A stretch of DNA of 64,000 nucleotides from Diplolepis rosae (Eukaryota; Arthropoda; Insecta; Hymenoptera; Diplolepididae), in the NCBI GenBank assembly GCA_030998225.1, contig JAPYXD010000742.1, positions 4,774,001 through 4,838,000 on the forward strand, given 5' to 3'. The notes under the pieces are model-generated. The model saw only the letters and a program-made list of their open reading frames with translations. It had not been told where the DNA came from and ran no database searches. Position 1 is the stretch's first letter. Each line of letters starts with the position of its first letter. The position numbers and the translations under genes were made by a program. This document shows, one piece after another, positions 1-11,006 of this stretch.

Positions 1-1366
1 TGGAAGTTCTGATATTTTGATATTGGAAGATATTGCGAGTTGTTTTATTGAACAATGAAAATATTTTGAGTTACGATGGAATAAATATAAGCATTTTATT
101 TATAAACCATATTTATACTTTCAAATACAAAAATGCAGTAATATCGTATGAAATTTAATACTTCAATTTTTTACTCAATTTTTTTTATTTTTTAATTTAA
201 TTTCCCCGACACTCCAAGTTGATTAAAATTATTGTCAAAAGAATTTATTTACTTACTTTCATTTTTAAATTTTTACCAAACTTTATTAAATTTATAGTTG
301 AGGAAAAGAATTTGCAAAATAAAATAAAGAGGGTATAGAAGTGGTTTGGATTATAATTATAATTGTTTTAAAATAATTTATTAAATATACATGAATTGCA
401 AGAATATATGGTGGGTTCCATGGCAAATCGGACGGGTTCAGGACTCTATGTTTCCGATTTACTTGAAATTTCAAGGATTGATAGACTAACATAAATAATG
501 AAGAAACCCAGAATTTGAGATTATTTTATGCATTATTTAAAATGTCATGGGATAAAAAAAACGAAAAAATGTTTTTGTTCTTTTTCATTTATTTAAAAAA
601 CTGAAACTAGGAAAAATTCTGAAAAAAATTACACAAACGTATCATTAGATGGCCGATGTAGCAGTATTTTTTGGGAAAATTTTTACTCCAAATTTAATGA
701 TAAAAAAAAAATGTTTTTTCAAACAAATTGATTTTTTGAAAAAACGCCATTTTTAAAAAATCTGAAAAAATTCATAGTGATAGCTGCAAGTATTACGCAA
801 ATTTTAGGTATATAATTAAGGTGCGCACTCAAAAATTGTACAAAATATGAATTTCGATTTTTCGCAACAACCAAAATTCGCAAAATATTTTGCAAAAATT
901 TTAGCAGTAAACCGTGTTAGAGGTTTATTAGCAAATAACAATTTTTTTTTCGTTAGTCTACTATTATTATAAAAAGTGCTTTAATAATAAGATGTTGGAA
1001 GAATGTGTATTTTGACGGTTTTTATTTTTTTACCCTCATCCACACCTTGCAAAAATCTGCAAAAATTCTGTTTTAATTATCGATAGGTAACTAATGAATA
1101 GCATAATTCAAAAGAGTGGTCGCGCAAATCAAACATGAATAAAATTGTGTGCAAAAATTTTCGCAATTTCTTGCATCACGAATTATGCATAACAAAATCT
1201 GCAAAAATTCACAAATGTCTCGTTTATTGGAAAAAACAATCCTGATTTTTTTCAAAATTTTCCTATTATTAGTTTAGCTAAAAAACGCAAAAAACGAAAA
1301 TGGTAAAATATAGTCGATGCGAAATTTGATTTGGTTTCAAGGCCGATTTCATATAGAAACCCGGTT
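1..1366. other. AT-rich stretch without a gene
   Basis: No open frame here has coding character. The translations are rich in F, I, K and N, as expected from AT-rich noncoding DNA. The motif 'gcaaaaat' recurs many times between about 830 and 1220, which suggests old degenerate repeat sequence. Confidence 0.6.
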
Positions 1367-1575
1367 ATGCCCTTTGGCTCGAAGCGATAAAAAAATAAGT
1401 TTGGGCAAAAATAAAATTTATTAATAAAATTATTTTTTTGAATTTCAAATTTTTTCATGACAAATAATCTTTTCTCTTTCAAATTAGCCCTTTAATAATA
1501 ATATTGCTATTCCTGAAAGCAAAATTATCTATTTTTGCCTGAGGTCTAATTTTCGTGAATGAACTACCTTAATAC
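1367..1575. repeat. Single copy of the inner arm of the 5.6-7.2 kb foldback
   Basis: The sequence from 'cgaagcgataaaaaaataag' to 'gaactaccttaatac' matches 6575-6770 and, inverted, 6115-6300. The only ORF here (minus strand) is the same AT-rich translation seen in both arms of that foldback, so it is repeat sequence and not a gene. Confidence 0.7.
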
Positions 1576-1935
1576 AATTACTTTAATACCTAGACAAAAT
1601 TTCAAGTGTTTATCTTTTCAACTTTTCTCCCGAAAAATTCGAGAAAATGGTATAGCTTTTTGACTCAACAAGGTAGAAATCCCCCTTAACTTGGAACCTG
1701 AATAAAATTTGGGGCAATGAATGAACTCGATCAGCCTGAGGATTTATTTAGATAGGCATCCTAAAATATTAAAAAGTGGATAAAAATTATAAAATTTCCA
1801 CACCTAAAAGAAGTCCTAAAAATCATGCTTTAACGAAGTACAAGATGTCGCATCTGTAAATTACCTATTCATATAATTGAATATGTATGAAATTGAAAAA
1901 TATTATTTAGTTTTTCAAAATGTGTTTCGGTTCTA

Positions 1936-2452
1936 ATCGGAGCCCTCATCAGAGATTTATTTTTCAAATAAAAAATGCATAATAAAAAGTTGTTAACTTA
2001 GGATTTCTTTGTTGGAAATTTTTAAAAATGAACATAGTTTTGCATGCGAGACAATAAGAAACTTGACATTGTTTCGAAAGAAGAGGTTGAAAGAATTCAA
2101 CAATTTTTAAAATATTTCGTTGGTATAAAATAATTGTAAATAATTTTAAATTAATAGGTTGAGTTCGAAAGTTTTCCACTGAGACTTGGACTCAAATCCC
2201 AGCGTAGTCGAAAGCGTCTTTTTTCCACACAAAGAATTCAAATTCTTCAAATTGAAAATAATGTTGTGGGATATAATTATTTGGTTTCATATCGATGAAC
2301 GGACTTAATGATAATTTAAGGCAGCTTTTTACAAGTTTTCTTTCTCAAATGTTGATTTTTAAAAATTTCCATCAAAGAAATCTTAAGTTAATAACTTTTT
2401 ATTATGCATTTTTTATTTTAAAAATAAATCACTGATGAGGGTTTCGATCAGA
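1936..2452. repeat. Foldback repeat with arms of about 110 bp
   Basis: The left arm (about 1936-2044) and the right arm (about 2340-2452) are inverted copies sharing the core 'ccctcatcag.gatttattttt' and the following 'aatgcataataaaaagtt'. The 300 bp loop contains, near 2185-2225, the words 'ggactcaaatcccagcg' and 'tagtcgaaagcgtc'. These also occur downstream of the tRNA-like B box at 43.3 kb and 33.9 kb, so the loop holds the tail of a tRNA-derived SINE-like sequence. Confidence 0.65.
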
Positions 2453-2824
2453 AAAAAAACTTCTATAACTGCGTAAATCTAAGTTTTTATTTACTTTGGA
2501 ACCTAGAGTCAAGTATCAACAACAACACATATCTTCAATTAAAATACTTTTAAAAATTCACTTTTAAAATATTTTGGATCTTAATTATTAATTTAATATA
2601 ATTTAAAAGTTCGACACTTATTTAGAAATTATTTTTTATTCGTAATTGTAATTCTTAATTAATCATCATGCCATAACTTTTGTTTACATTATGTTGTCAA
2701 GCCATGTCAAGCTGTCAAATTTGACATTCCTAACCTTAAAAGTCTTTGAAACGAATCTTTGGCTCTGCTTTATCCAAACGTTATCGACATTTCTTTGCTG
2801 GGTTTGATTTGGCTTGGTAGTACG

Positions 2825-2938
2825 ATGAGGGCAGCACTTCGATATGGCGGAAAAAGTGGTTAGCTATATATATTGTTCTCCCACTCTGACGCCCTGCACC
2901 GCATCTAGGTTTATAATATCTTTGCCGTTGGTTCCAAT
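2825..2938 (+). repeat. 110 bp dispersed repeat, first copy
   Basis: This stretch shares 'gagggcagcac.tcgata', a 'tatatatat' block, 'cccactc' and the 26 bp ending 'catctaggtttataatatct' with 10606-10718, same orientation. The 3' 26 bases are identical in both copies, while the middle is diverged. The flanks do not match. No ORF and no known RNA family is recognised. A SINE or conserved terminus of a larger element are both possible. Confidence 0.6.
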
Positions 2939-3399
2939 CAAATTAGTTCCTCGAAAGCATTATAGAGGCGCTAAATGTATCTCCCTCTAATCCCCTCCAC
3001 CCGCTGAGATACCAAAAACAGTAAGCGCGCTTTAAAAATTTAAATTTAAATTATATATATTGAAGAAAATTAAAAATTGGTAAACAAAGCTAGGAAAAGC
3101 GACGTGTAAAGTGTTTCAATGTTACTTTATGTGTATTTTATTCTGCTTTATAGTATCATTTTGATATTGAAATAGGTTACAGTGAACATGTATTGCTAAA
3201 TTAACTTTCTGTCAGTGAAAGATAAGTACATGAATGAAAAACCAATATTTAATTATTATAATTTGAACATGTATGCAATAGAAAGAGAATTAGTTTCTTA
3301 TTTTTAAAAAGTTTAATTTTTTATTTTCATATTTTCGTATTTTTAATTCTTTTTTTTACATTCTCATCATGGATGAGAAGGTATTGGTTTTATGTGAAA

Positions 3400-4870
3400 A
3401 ATGAATTTCGAAATTTTTATCAAATCTTTACGTTTTGAGACCCCCTGAGTCAGAAAAAACGGTTTTTACGAAAGTGTCTGTCTGTCTGTCTGTCTGTAGT
3501 AGGTCGTGTGGGGCATAACTCTCGATAAAATTATCAGATTGAATTGAGCTTTGGCATACATTATCGGAGCCGGAAAAGTAAGGACAACTTCGTTAACTAG
3601 CCACATCCAATCAAAATTGAGGGATTGAGCATTACTTTTGTGTTTTTGAAAATAACTTTTTGAAAAAATAAAAAATTTCAATAATGGTTTTTGATAGTGC
3701 TCATAAATCTCTACAAATTATCCTAAAAACATTTTTTGATTAAATCAAAATTAGAAATGTTGCAGCATATTCAAATTCGAAAAAAGTCAATATCAAAATT
3801 CCATTTTACAGTTAAATTATACGAGATATGAAAAAACGTTATGATACAATATTATTTTCTACATAAAGTCCTACAAATTTGAATTGTAACATTTTTTCAT
3901 AAGATGTATATTTTTCTTTTTAACCCGTTCGTTACGAGCGCCGGATATAGCCGGCATCTATTCGATGACCTGTGTGTAAGATATGAATTTTTTACATTGA
4001 ATTGTATTATCATCTATAATAATTTTAGATTCTCCAAATATGTCGTTATGTAAAACTTAAGAAGTGCGTCGAAAACCAGTTTACCGACGTGCAATGTGCA
4101 CACTTCGTGGCGCGGTGCCCCGTTCAGTGGCGTCAGCTCTGCGGAGCGGACTGCCGTAACGAAAGGGTTAATTTAAAAAAAAAACTATTGAAAATCCAAA
4201 ATTCAATTTTTTAACAATAATATGTGAAATACGAAAAAAACGTAAGAATACAAAATTGTTCGTTTCAAAAAGATCTACAAATTTTGTCTTATACAGTTTT
4301 TAACGAAACATATATTTTTCGTTTCAATTCCAAAAAATACGATTAAAATTCGAAAATTCCATTTTTTAGACAAAATATGTGAGATACAAAAAAAAACGTT
4401 TAGATGGAAAATTGTTTGCCTAAATGAGGTCTACAAATTCTCATTAAGACATTTCGGGACAGGAGGTATATTTTATTTTTTGATTTTTAATTTTTAAAAA
4501 ATTCAATTTTTTTCACCAAAATATGTGAGATACGAAATAAGCGTTGTTCTGCAAAATCTTTTCCTTAAATAAAGTCTACGATTGTTTTTTCTTTTTGAGA
4601 GATTTGGAAGAAAATAAATTATTTTAATCATGTAATTTATTAAAAAGTTACCGAAATGTATACAGAAAATCGAGCGCGAAGCGCGAGCGTCATGATGAGA
4701 ATGTGTTCCTTATAGAGCCTTAAGTAAATTGAATTTCCTGTTTCACTTAAATTCAAAAAGAAATTGAGCGACTTTGAGAAAATGTGTAATTCACATCATC
4801 TGTAATATTAATATAAAATTGGTTTGAGCTTTAGTATCAAATTATAAGAATTAAATTTAAATGTATGCGA
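3400..4870. repeat. Dispersed repeat family 'R', longest copy
   Basis: The body is built of degenerate units of roughly 150 bp, each containing 'gtgagatacgaaaaa' followed by 'caaaattgtt' and 'ggtctacaaatttt'. Near the left end is a (GTCT)n run at 3474-3498, and near the right end the self-complementary 'gcgcgaagcgcgag' (about 4674). The family recurs at 34150-35240 and around the element at 46794-50354. The 3' portion (4610-4640) serves as the uninterrupted version of that insertion site. A TTAA element splits this copy at 3924. No protein is recognised. Confidence 0.75.
3924..4167. mobile_element. 244 bp TTAA-flanked MITE (piggyBac-like)
   Basis: Both sides carry TTAA (3920-3923 and 4168-4171). 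The termini are inverted: 'cccgttcgttacg' at the left and 'cgtaacgaaaggg' at the right, one mismatch in 13. The surrounding R repeat continues across the insertion, as the copy at 34.9 kb shows. The interior is more GC-rich than the flanks and has no ORF. Known for the family: piggyBac and Kolobok elements duplicate TTAA. Which of the two mobilised it is not visible. Confidence 0.8.
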
Positions 4871-4879
4871 AGAGCACAA

Positions 4880-4985
4880 GACCGAGCGCGAAGCATGACG
4901 ATCAAATCGCGCGCCCTAGGCGCGCTCAAACTTGCGCGCGAAGCGCGCGATGAGAATGTGCCCGCGAAGCGCGCAGATTTTTTTC
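4880..4985. repeat. GCGCG-rich palindromic cluster
   Basis: Several short inverted words of the type 'gcgcgaagcgcgc' occur within about 100 bp, in sharp contrast to the AT-rich flanks. Similar words end the R repeats at 4674 and 50400. No gene. Confidence 0.6.
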
Positions 4986-5104
4986 ATTATGAACAACTTC
5001 TAGTTTCCAGGGTTTTTATTCTTTTCAATTATTATTCAAATTAATAATTACAATTTTAAAAATAAAATTTTAAATTAATTAGTTAATTGAAAATTTAGAC
5101 TTAA

Positions 5105-5309
5105 GAGCATGTGATACTTTGTCATAAGAGCAATTTAGTTTACACAGTTGTTCTTCCACAATTTTTAATTTTTCAAGAAAATAATAGTGCACAGACGTCA
5201 GTGTTAATTTTCTTTACGTCTCGGCACTATTATTTTTTTGAAAAATTCAAAATTGTGGAAAAACAACTGTGTAAACTAAATGGCTTTCAAGGCAAAGTAT
5301 CACATACCC
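5105..5309. mobile_element. 205 bp hairpin MITE with TTAA duplications
   Basis: Flanked by TTAA at 5101-5104 and 5310-5313. The arms are about 95 bp and nearly self-complementary: 'atgtgatactttg' at the left matches 'caaagtatcacat' at the right, and 'agtttacacagttgtt' matches 'aacaactgtgtaaact'. The loop is about 20 bp around 5200. The ORF across it is an artefact of the palindrome. Confidence 0.8.
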
Positions 5310-5638
5310 TTAAATCAATATCTTACCAGTTCAAATGTTGAAGTCTTCTCCTTTTTTTAAGCTCAATGTTTACAGAAAATTATTTTGAAAATTTAAAGAA
5401 GAAAGTTGTCCGAAGCTCAATAATTTGTCATTTCTGAAATATTTGTTTGACTCACACTAGTCAGAATGTTTTAAAATCTCATTGTAATTTATGGCTAGTT
5501 CTTGTATTTTCTTATTAAAAAAGTGACAATTCCACACTTTTCCAAAAAAAAATAGATTAATGTTTTTCAAAAAAACTCAAATGAATTGATTTATAAACAT
5601 TTATAATAAGATGTATAAATAAATAAATTGCATTTAAT

Positions 5639-7221
5639 GAAATATTTCAAATGAAACAATTATTTTTTGTGCCCTCTTTTGAGGATATATTGTTAGAGTA
5701 TCCTTTTCTCACAATTTTACTGGGAATTCTCATATAAATCAGGATCACCTTCGGTAAGTATACGCTTTATTTCACTATCTAAATCAAAATAAGTGCACTC
5801 AGAAAAAAGATTTGATAGCATCAAAGAAAATTATTTGCTTGAAAGACTTTCTTTGATTTAAAGAAATGATTTGTTTAAATGAATTAAAATTTGTTTAATT
5901 CAAACAAAATGTCTTTAAACGAAGTAAATATTTGTTTGAATCAAATTAATTTTTCTTCAAAACAAAGAAATTAATTCAATGATATATGGTCAAAGATATA
6001 AATTGTTTGATTGAAGGCAGAAATTTATTTGATTCGAACAAATATTTATTTGGTCCAAAGATGTTTTGTTTGAATCAAAAAAACTTTGTTTCATTAACGT
6101 AGTTTTCATCAACGAAAAGTAAACCTCAGGCAAAAATTGATAATTTTGCCTTTAAGAATAGCAATATTATTATTGAAGGGCTATTTTGAAAGAGAAAAGA
6201 TTATTTTCCATAAAAAAAATTTAAAACACAGAAAAATAATTTTATTGATAAATTTTATTTTGGACCCAACTTTTTTTCTTATCGCTTCTTATCAAATTTT
6301 AAAAAATTATGCGATTCTAATAAATCATGAATCTTTTTTTCAGAGAAAAGATTTCCCACAACTTCACCGTTTCTGATTTTTAAAAATAAATTCTTTAATG
6401 GCTGAAACCAATAAAAAAACATTTTCCAAAACGAAATTTTTATAAACAAATTGCTGAATTTGATAATAATTTATTCATTTTCGAAAATTGGAAATGGTTA
6501 AGTTGGGGGAAATCTTTTCTCTGAAAAAATGATTCATGATTTATTGGAATCGCATAATTTTTTGAAATTTGGTAAGAAGCGATAAGAAAAAAAGTTGGGG
6601 CAAAAATAAAATTAATTAATAAAATTATTTTTCTGTATTTCAAAATTTTTTCATGGAAATTAATCTTTTCTCTTCCAAAATAGCCCTTCAATAATAATAT
6701 TGTTATTCTTGAAAGCAAAATTATCTATTTTTGCCTGAGGTTTACTTTTCGTGGATAAAAACTACCTTAATGAAACAAAATTTTTTTGATTCAAACAAAA
6801 TATTTTTGGACCAAATAAATATTTGTTCGAATCAAATAAATTTCTGCCTTCAATCAAACAATTTATATCTTTGGCCATATATCATTGAATTAATTTATTT
6901 GTTTTGAAGAAAAATTAATTTGATTCAAACAAGTATTTATTTCGTTTAAAGACATTATGTTTCAATTTAAAAAATTTTATTTCATTTAAGCAAATCATTT
7001 CTTTAAATCAAAGAAAGTCTTTCAAGCAAATAATTTTCTTTGATTTAATCAAATCTTTTTTCTGAGTGCACTTATTTTGATTTAGAGAGTGAAATAAAGC
7101 GTACTTACCAAAGGTGATCCTGATTTATGTAAGAATTCCCAGTAAAATTGTTAGAAAAGGAAATTCTAACAATATCCTCAAAAGACGGCACAAAAAATAA
7201 TTGTTTCATTTGAAATATTTC
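5639..7221. mobile_element. 1.6 kb foldback element, arms of about 740 bp
   Basis: The left arm (5639 to about 6380) and right arm (about 6490-7221) are inverted copies. They run from 'gaaatatttcaaatgaaac' through 'gcactcagaaaaaagattt' and 'cctcaggcaaaaattgataa' to the core. Two ORFs in opposite orientation (6137-6376 plus, 6440-6718 minus) give nearly the same translation because they are the same DNA in the two arms. Inside each arm a degenerate word 'tttgtttgaatcaaa' recurs. The core part also occurs alone at 1367-1575. No transposase and no clear target duplication. Confidence 0.75.
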
Positions 7222-7584
7222 AGTAATTGCAATTAGAAATGATTTTCATGAATAAATTTCCTAGTTTTCTAAAGTCCGAGGACTATTTCAATTTTTTCGA
7301 TATATAACTAAAACTACTTTAAATTATATAGATTTATTTTAAAAACGCTTGAAAATCGAGGATATTTTACAATTGGAATTGTTTGCAATTAAAATTTTTG
7401 TAAAGAGGAACTACTATAATTATTTGTAGATCTTTTTATTTAAATATTCCCAACTTATTCAATTTAAAATTGGAAATATTACTATTAAACAATTTTCGAT
7501 ACCTCATTATTTTTTAATCTGTCCACTTATGATTTTCTTGTAAGCTTTTAATTAATAACTTGTAAAAAACACTTATAGCCTTAA

Positions 7585-8605
7585 GGACGTTCTCTTGCCC
7601 GTAGATGTGCTCATCCTACTCTATCATAGGTAGTGGGATTAATGTTAAGCTTTCTAACCGAATGAGTTGAGCACCGTTTATGTGCAAAAGTAACAAAATG
7701 TGTCTTCTGCATCGATTTGTGCGATTTGGCAACACCGCTTTCCTGTCTTTCTCATATCGAGTCAAAAGCATATGGTGTGAGAGAGGTTATATTATGAGTT
7801 TATTGACAGTTTGTAAATACTAATAAGATGTCTTATAAATTTCACAACAAAAATGGATTTTTTATTTTATAAAAATCAGCTGCTCGTAAAAAAAAGCTCT
7901 GGAAGCAATGTCAAATGTAAGCGTACGCGCGCGCTGTTGATGCGGTGTTGCCAAGTCACCATATTTGCTTCAGCAAGCCGGCTAAGAATTTGTGCAACTG
8001 CGAGTTTCAACAACGTATATCTTTAAAAGTAGTGCCGGTACACGTATTTTTTATGATGGCATACGATTCCTTATAATCTCTAGTATAATATACTAGTTTT
8101 CCAAAAAAATCTAAAGAAAATTGTGCTATTAATGTAAAGAAAGGTATGGCGAAACTGAACTACGCCTATCTAACACGTGTTAAGAGATTCAACTTTAGAG
8201 CTTAATTTCTCGATTTTAAGTACCGGTCTTGATGCTAATCTTTTTACCGCTTTGTAGATCATGGTAAAAAGTACTTTTCATAGCGCCTCCTTTGAAAATC
8301 CGATTTTCGGTACCTGTAGAGCGGGTTGAAACTACGATTTTCAACCCTAGGGTTGAAAGTCGCTGTTTCAACCCGCTCCACAGTTACAGCCAAGCAGATT
8401 CTCAAAAGAGTTGCTATGAAAAATAGTATACATTAGTCGAAACAAAACACAGCGAAAGCATTTCGTGTGATTGCAGCCCTCGTTTCACTCGGGCAGCAAA
8501 CTTCACACTCATGCAATCGCTCTGTTTCGCCCCTTGTAATGTAATATACTATATTTACGAAGTTTGAAAGAAACCTAAAGAAAAGTGATTTTCAAGAGAA
8601 CGTCC
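7585..8605. mobile_element. 1.0 kb non-autonomous element with TTAA ends
   Basis: TTAA lies at 7581-7584 and 8606-8609. The 13 bp termini 'ggacgttctcttg' and 'caagagaacgtcc' are perfect inverted repeats. There is no long ORF, so it is non-autonomous, of piggyBac or Kolobok type. Inside at 8314-8383 is a near-perfect 70 bp hairpin built on 'gagcgggttgaaac' and 'gtttcaacccgctc' with a second palindrome 'caaccctagggttg' at its tip. Confidence 0.8.
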
Positions 8606-9069
8606 TTAAAAAAGCCTTTGAAAATTAAAAAAAATTTTGAGTTCAAACGATTTCAAAACTCTTTTATTTTTAGATCATTGTATCATTAATTCATCTGATT
8701 TACATTGTACTGTTGTAAAATTTCAATAACTGTAATTTAATTTTCATTTGCAATACTGTAAGAGTATTGGATTTAAATTCTAATCTCATAATTTCAATTT
8801 CTCATTTCGACCAAAAATATTGACAGTAACAATTTTTCCCTTCATAGATGTACTTTATTACCATAAGGTATAGGTAAGAATGAATAATAAATAGTTATTT
8901 CCTGTAAATAATTATTTATTTAGTTATTTCATAAATTTCGGGTCGGCTGCAAAGTTTTTCCTACGTAAGCAAACTTGAAGCTAGGTTTCCACATTTTATC
9001 TTTAAAGGAGTGTTTTTATATTCTCATAAAATAGAATTGCAAGGAAGGTAATTATGACAGAATTTATTA

Positions 9070-10570
9070 ATTAAAAATGATTATTATTCTTAAAATTTAC
9101 ATAAAAATGCAATTAATTAACGTTCTGAATTTATAATATTCAAAATCAATTGAGTGAAATCAAAGAAAGTTAAAAAATAAAACTACTTGATTACAACAGG
9201 TTATGAACCTAACCTCAAATTCTGCATTTAAATTCTACAAACAAATAGTATCGAATATATAGTCCTTGCAGATCACACACTCGAAAGAATTATTTAACAT
9301 TTCCTGAAATTCATCAAATTTATGTCACGTCATCAACATTATTTAAGACTTTTTACAAAATTTGTCTGCTGTCAAATTTTGTAAACAGAAGTCGCCGGGC
9401 GAGCAGACGACAAGATGCATGAGACATCGAATCGAAGTAATCGCAGAAACTCAGAAAGTTAGGGAACGCTTGCTTTTACTTTATTTCGTATATGCTATTT
9501 TGATGCTATATATAGACGATGTTACGAGCGACTATAGAGTCTCGCTCGAAGTCGATTAATTTAATCGAATGTTCGATACTACCACGCGGTATTTTCAATT
9601 TCAAACAAAAACATAGTTTAATTCAGGAAATTCCCATCTTACTTAAAGAAATTATTCTCCCACGTTGTGCAGCTGAAAATCATAAAAGACCTTGGGAAAA
9701 GCGTACAAATTCTTTAGCTAGATTTACTATCTTTGAATAATAAAACTAAGATTATTCTGCGAGTGTTCAACATATGTACTCGTCGATTCAAATAGGACTA
9801 GGGATTTATAGAGGGAATATGCATTTATATTTTAGATAGGCAAAAACTAAATCGAATGGCTAGGTAAATAAGTATAGAAACTATTTATTCACGTAGACTT
9901 AAAAGATTTAAAATAGTATGTCTGGTCGCCAGAAGGAAGTAAAAAGTAATCCTTTAAGATTTACTGCCTTCTTTTGCGCTTTCACTGTAAGCGCCATAAA
10001 AAACTTGCAGCTGAGGCTAGAGGCTAGGACTGGGGTTTCCCGAGTCAGGCTTCTTCGGACTCGGATTCTCGCGGTCAAGCTTCTTCGGGAAGTTGAGGCT
10101 GGGCCTAGCGAGGGCCAGCGTGTGAAATTGAGAGAGAGGGGATGCGTGGGGGAGAGCTGTGAAGAGGATGCATGAGTTTTGTAGAGTGCAAGTATGACAG
10201 TTTTCAGTTTTGATTTGGACACGTTCAAATAGTCTACAAGTTTACTCGTCGAACTTGTAGCATCGTAGTATTTTTATCCGTAAGGTCCATACAGTAATAA
10301 TTAGGTGTCACTGTTAGTCCAGACTTAACAGTTTTGAAATACATTAACATTTATTAATTAAACTTCCATTTACCGAGATTCGTGTGTTTATTTTCATTTC
10401 CGGATTCAAACTTTCCCGGTTCCTTTCAAGGATTTACACCGAGAAAGAACCAACCAATCACCTTCGCCGCGGAATCGGATTATCGTGGCTCGTAACAACG
10501 AAATAAGGAGAGAGCCGAAGTCTCACGAAGATTTTCGAGCATCTCCGTGTTTACGAATTCAGAAGACACT
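9070..10570 (+). repeat. Dispersed repeat, interrupted by a solo LTR
   Basis: 9070-9519 plus 10498-10570 together match the reverse complement of 61720-62240. Shared words include 'atgtcacgtcatcaacatta', 'gtcgccg', a TATA-like 'tatatatagacga' and 'aataaggagagag'. The copy at 61.8 kb is continuous across the point where the LTR sits here. The TATA-like block and the CpG-richer part downstream could be promoter sequence of a mobile element. No protein is recognised; ORFs here are short. Confidence 0.75.
9520..10497. mobile_element. Solo LTR, 978 bp, 4 bp target duplication
   Basis: The insertion begins 'tgttacgagc' and ends 'gctcgtaaca', a perfect 10 bp inverted repeat with the TG...CA ends typical of LTRs. 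It is flanked by ACGA at 9516-9519 and 10498-10501. The homologous locus at about 61790 (inverted) reads straight through 'tatagacga-aataagg' without it. No internal retrotransposon genes are present, so this is a solo LTR left by recombination, or an LTR-like insertion. A 4 bp duplication fits several LTR clades and does not choose between them. Confidence 0.8.
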
Positions 10571-10605
10571 GGGAGAAACACGCGTCGCCATGGAAACGGC
10601 TGAAA

Positions 10606-10718
10606 GTTGTGAAGAGGGCAGCACCTCGATACCCAAGAGAGAGTGATGTTCTATATATATCGTTCCCCCACTCCGAGGCCACTCGCCGCATCTAGGTTTA
10701 TAATATCTTTGGTGTCGT
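10606..10718 (+). repeat. 110 bp dispersed repeat, second copy
   Basis: Partner of 2825-2938, same orientation. The last 26 bases, ending 'taggtttataatatctttg', are conserved without change. Confidence 0.6.
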
Positions 10719-10838
10719 CCCATATATGCGTAAAAGGCAAAGCAGGAAACAAACAGCCAATTACAGAACACGTTGAAGAAGAAATTTTCTTTTCATTTTC
10801 TGCTTTGCATTTTGCGCCCACGTGGAACGGCACCCTTT

Positions 10839-11006
10839 GGTGAATTTATACTTCTGTCTGCCTGACCGGTGCAGACAGAAAATACATAAGAGTAAAGGAG
10901 ACAGACAGTGTAAAAATGACAAAAAGAAAACATCTGTCCCTTTTGCTCTTATGTGTTTTCTGTGCGCGCTGGTCAGACAGACAGACAGAGGTATAAATGC
11001 ACCATA
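10839..11006. repeat. Long imperfect hairpin, arms of about 80 bp
   Basis: The left arm carries 'atttatacttctgtctgcct', 'cagacagaaaatacataaga' and 'gtaaaggagacag'. The right arm carries the complements ('tgtcccttttgctcttatgt', 'agacagacagacagaggtat'). The loop is very short (about 10915-10930). ORFs on both strands are palindrome artefacts. It may be a foldback MITE; a transcribed small-RNA precursor is possible but untested. Confidence 0.7.

Noticed and set aside
6137..6718. Two similar ORFs of 79 and 92 codons on opposite strands
   Set aside because: They are the two arms of the 5639-7221 foldback read outward; composition is that of AT-rich repeat and the same text occurs at 1367-1575.
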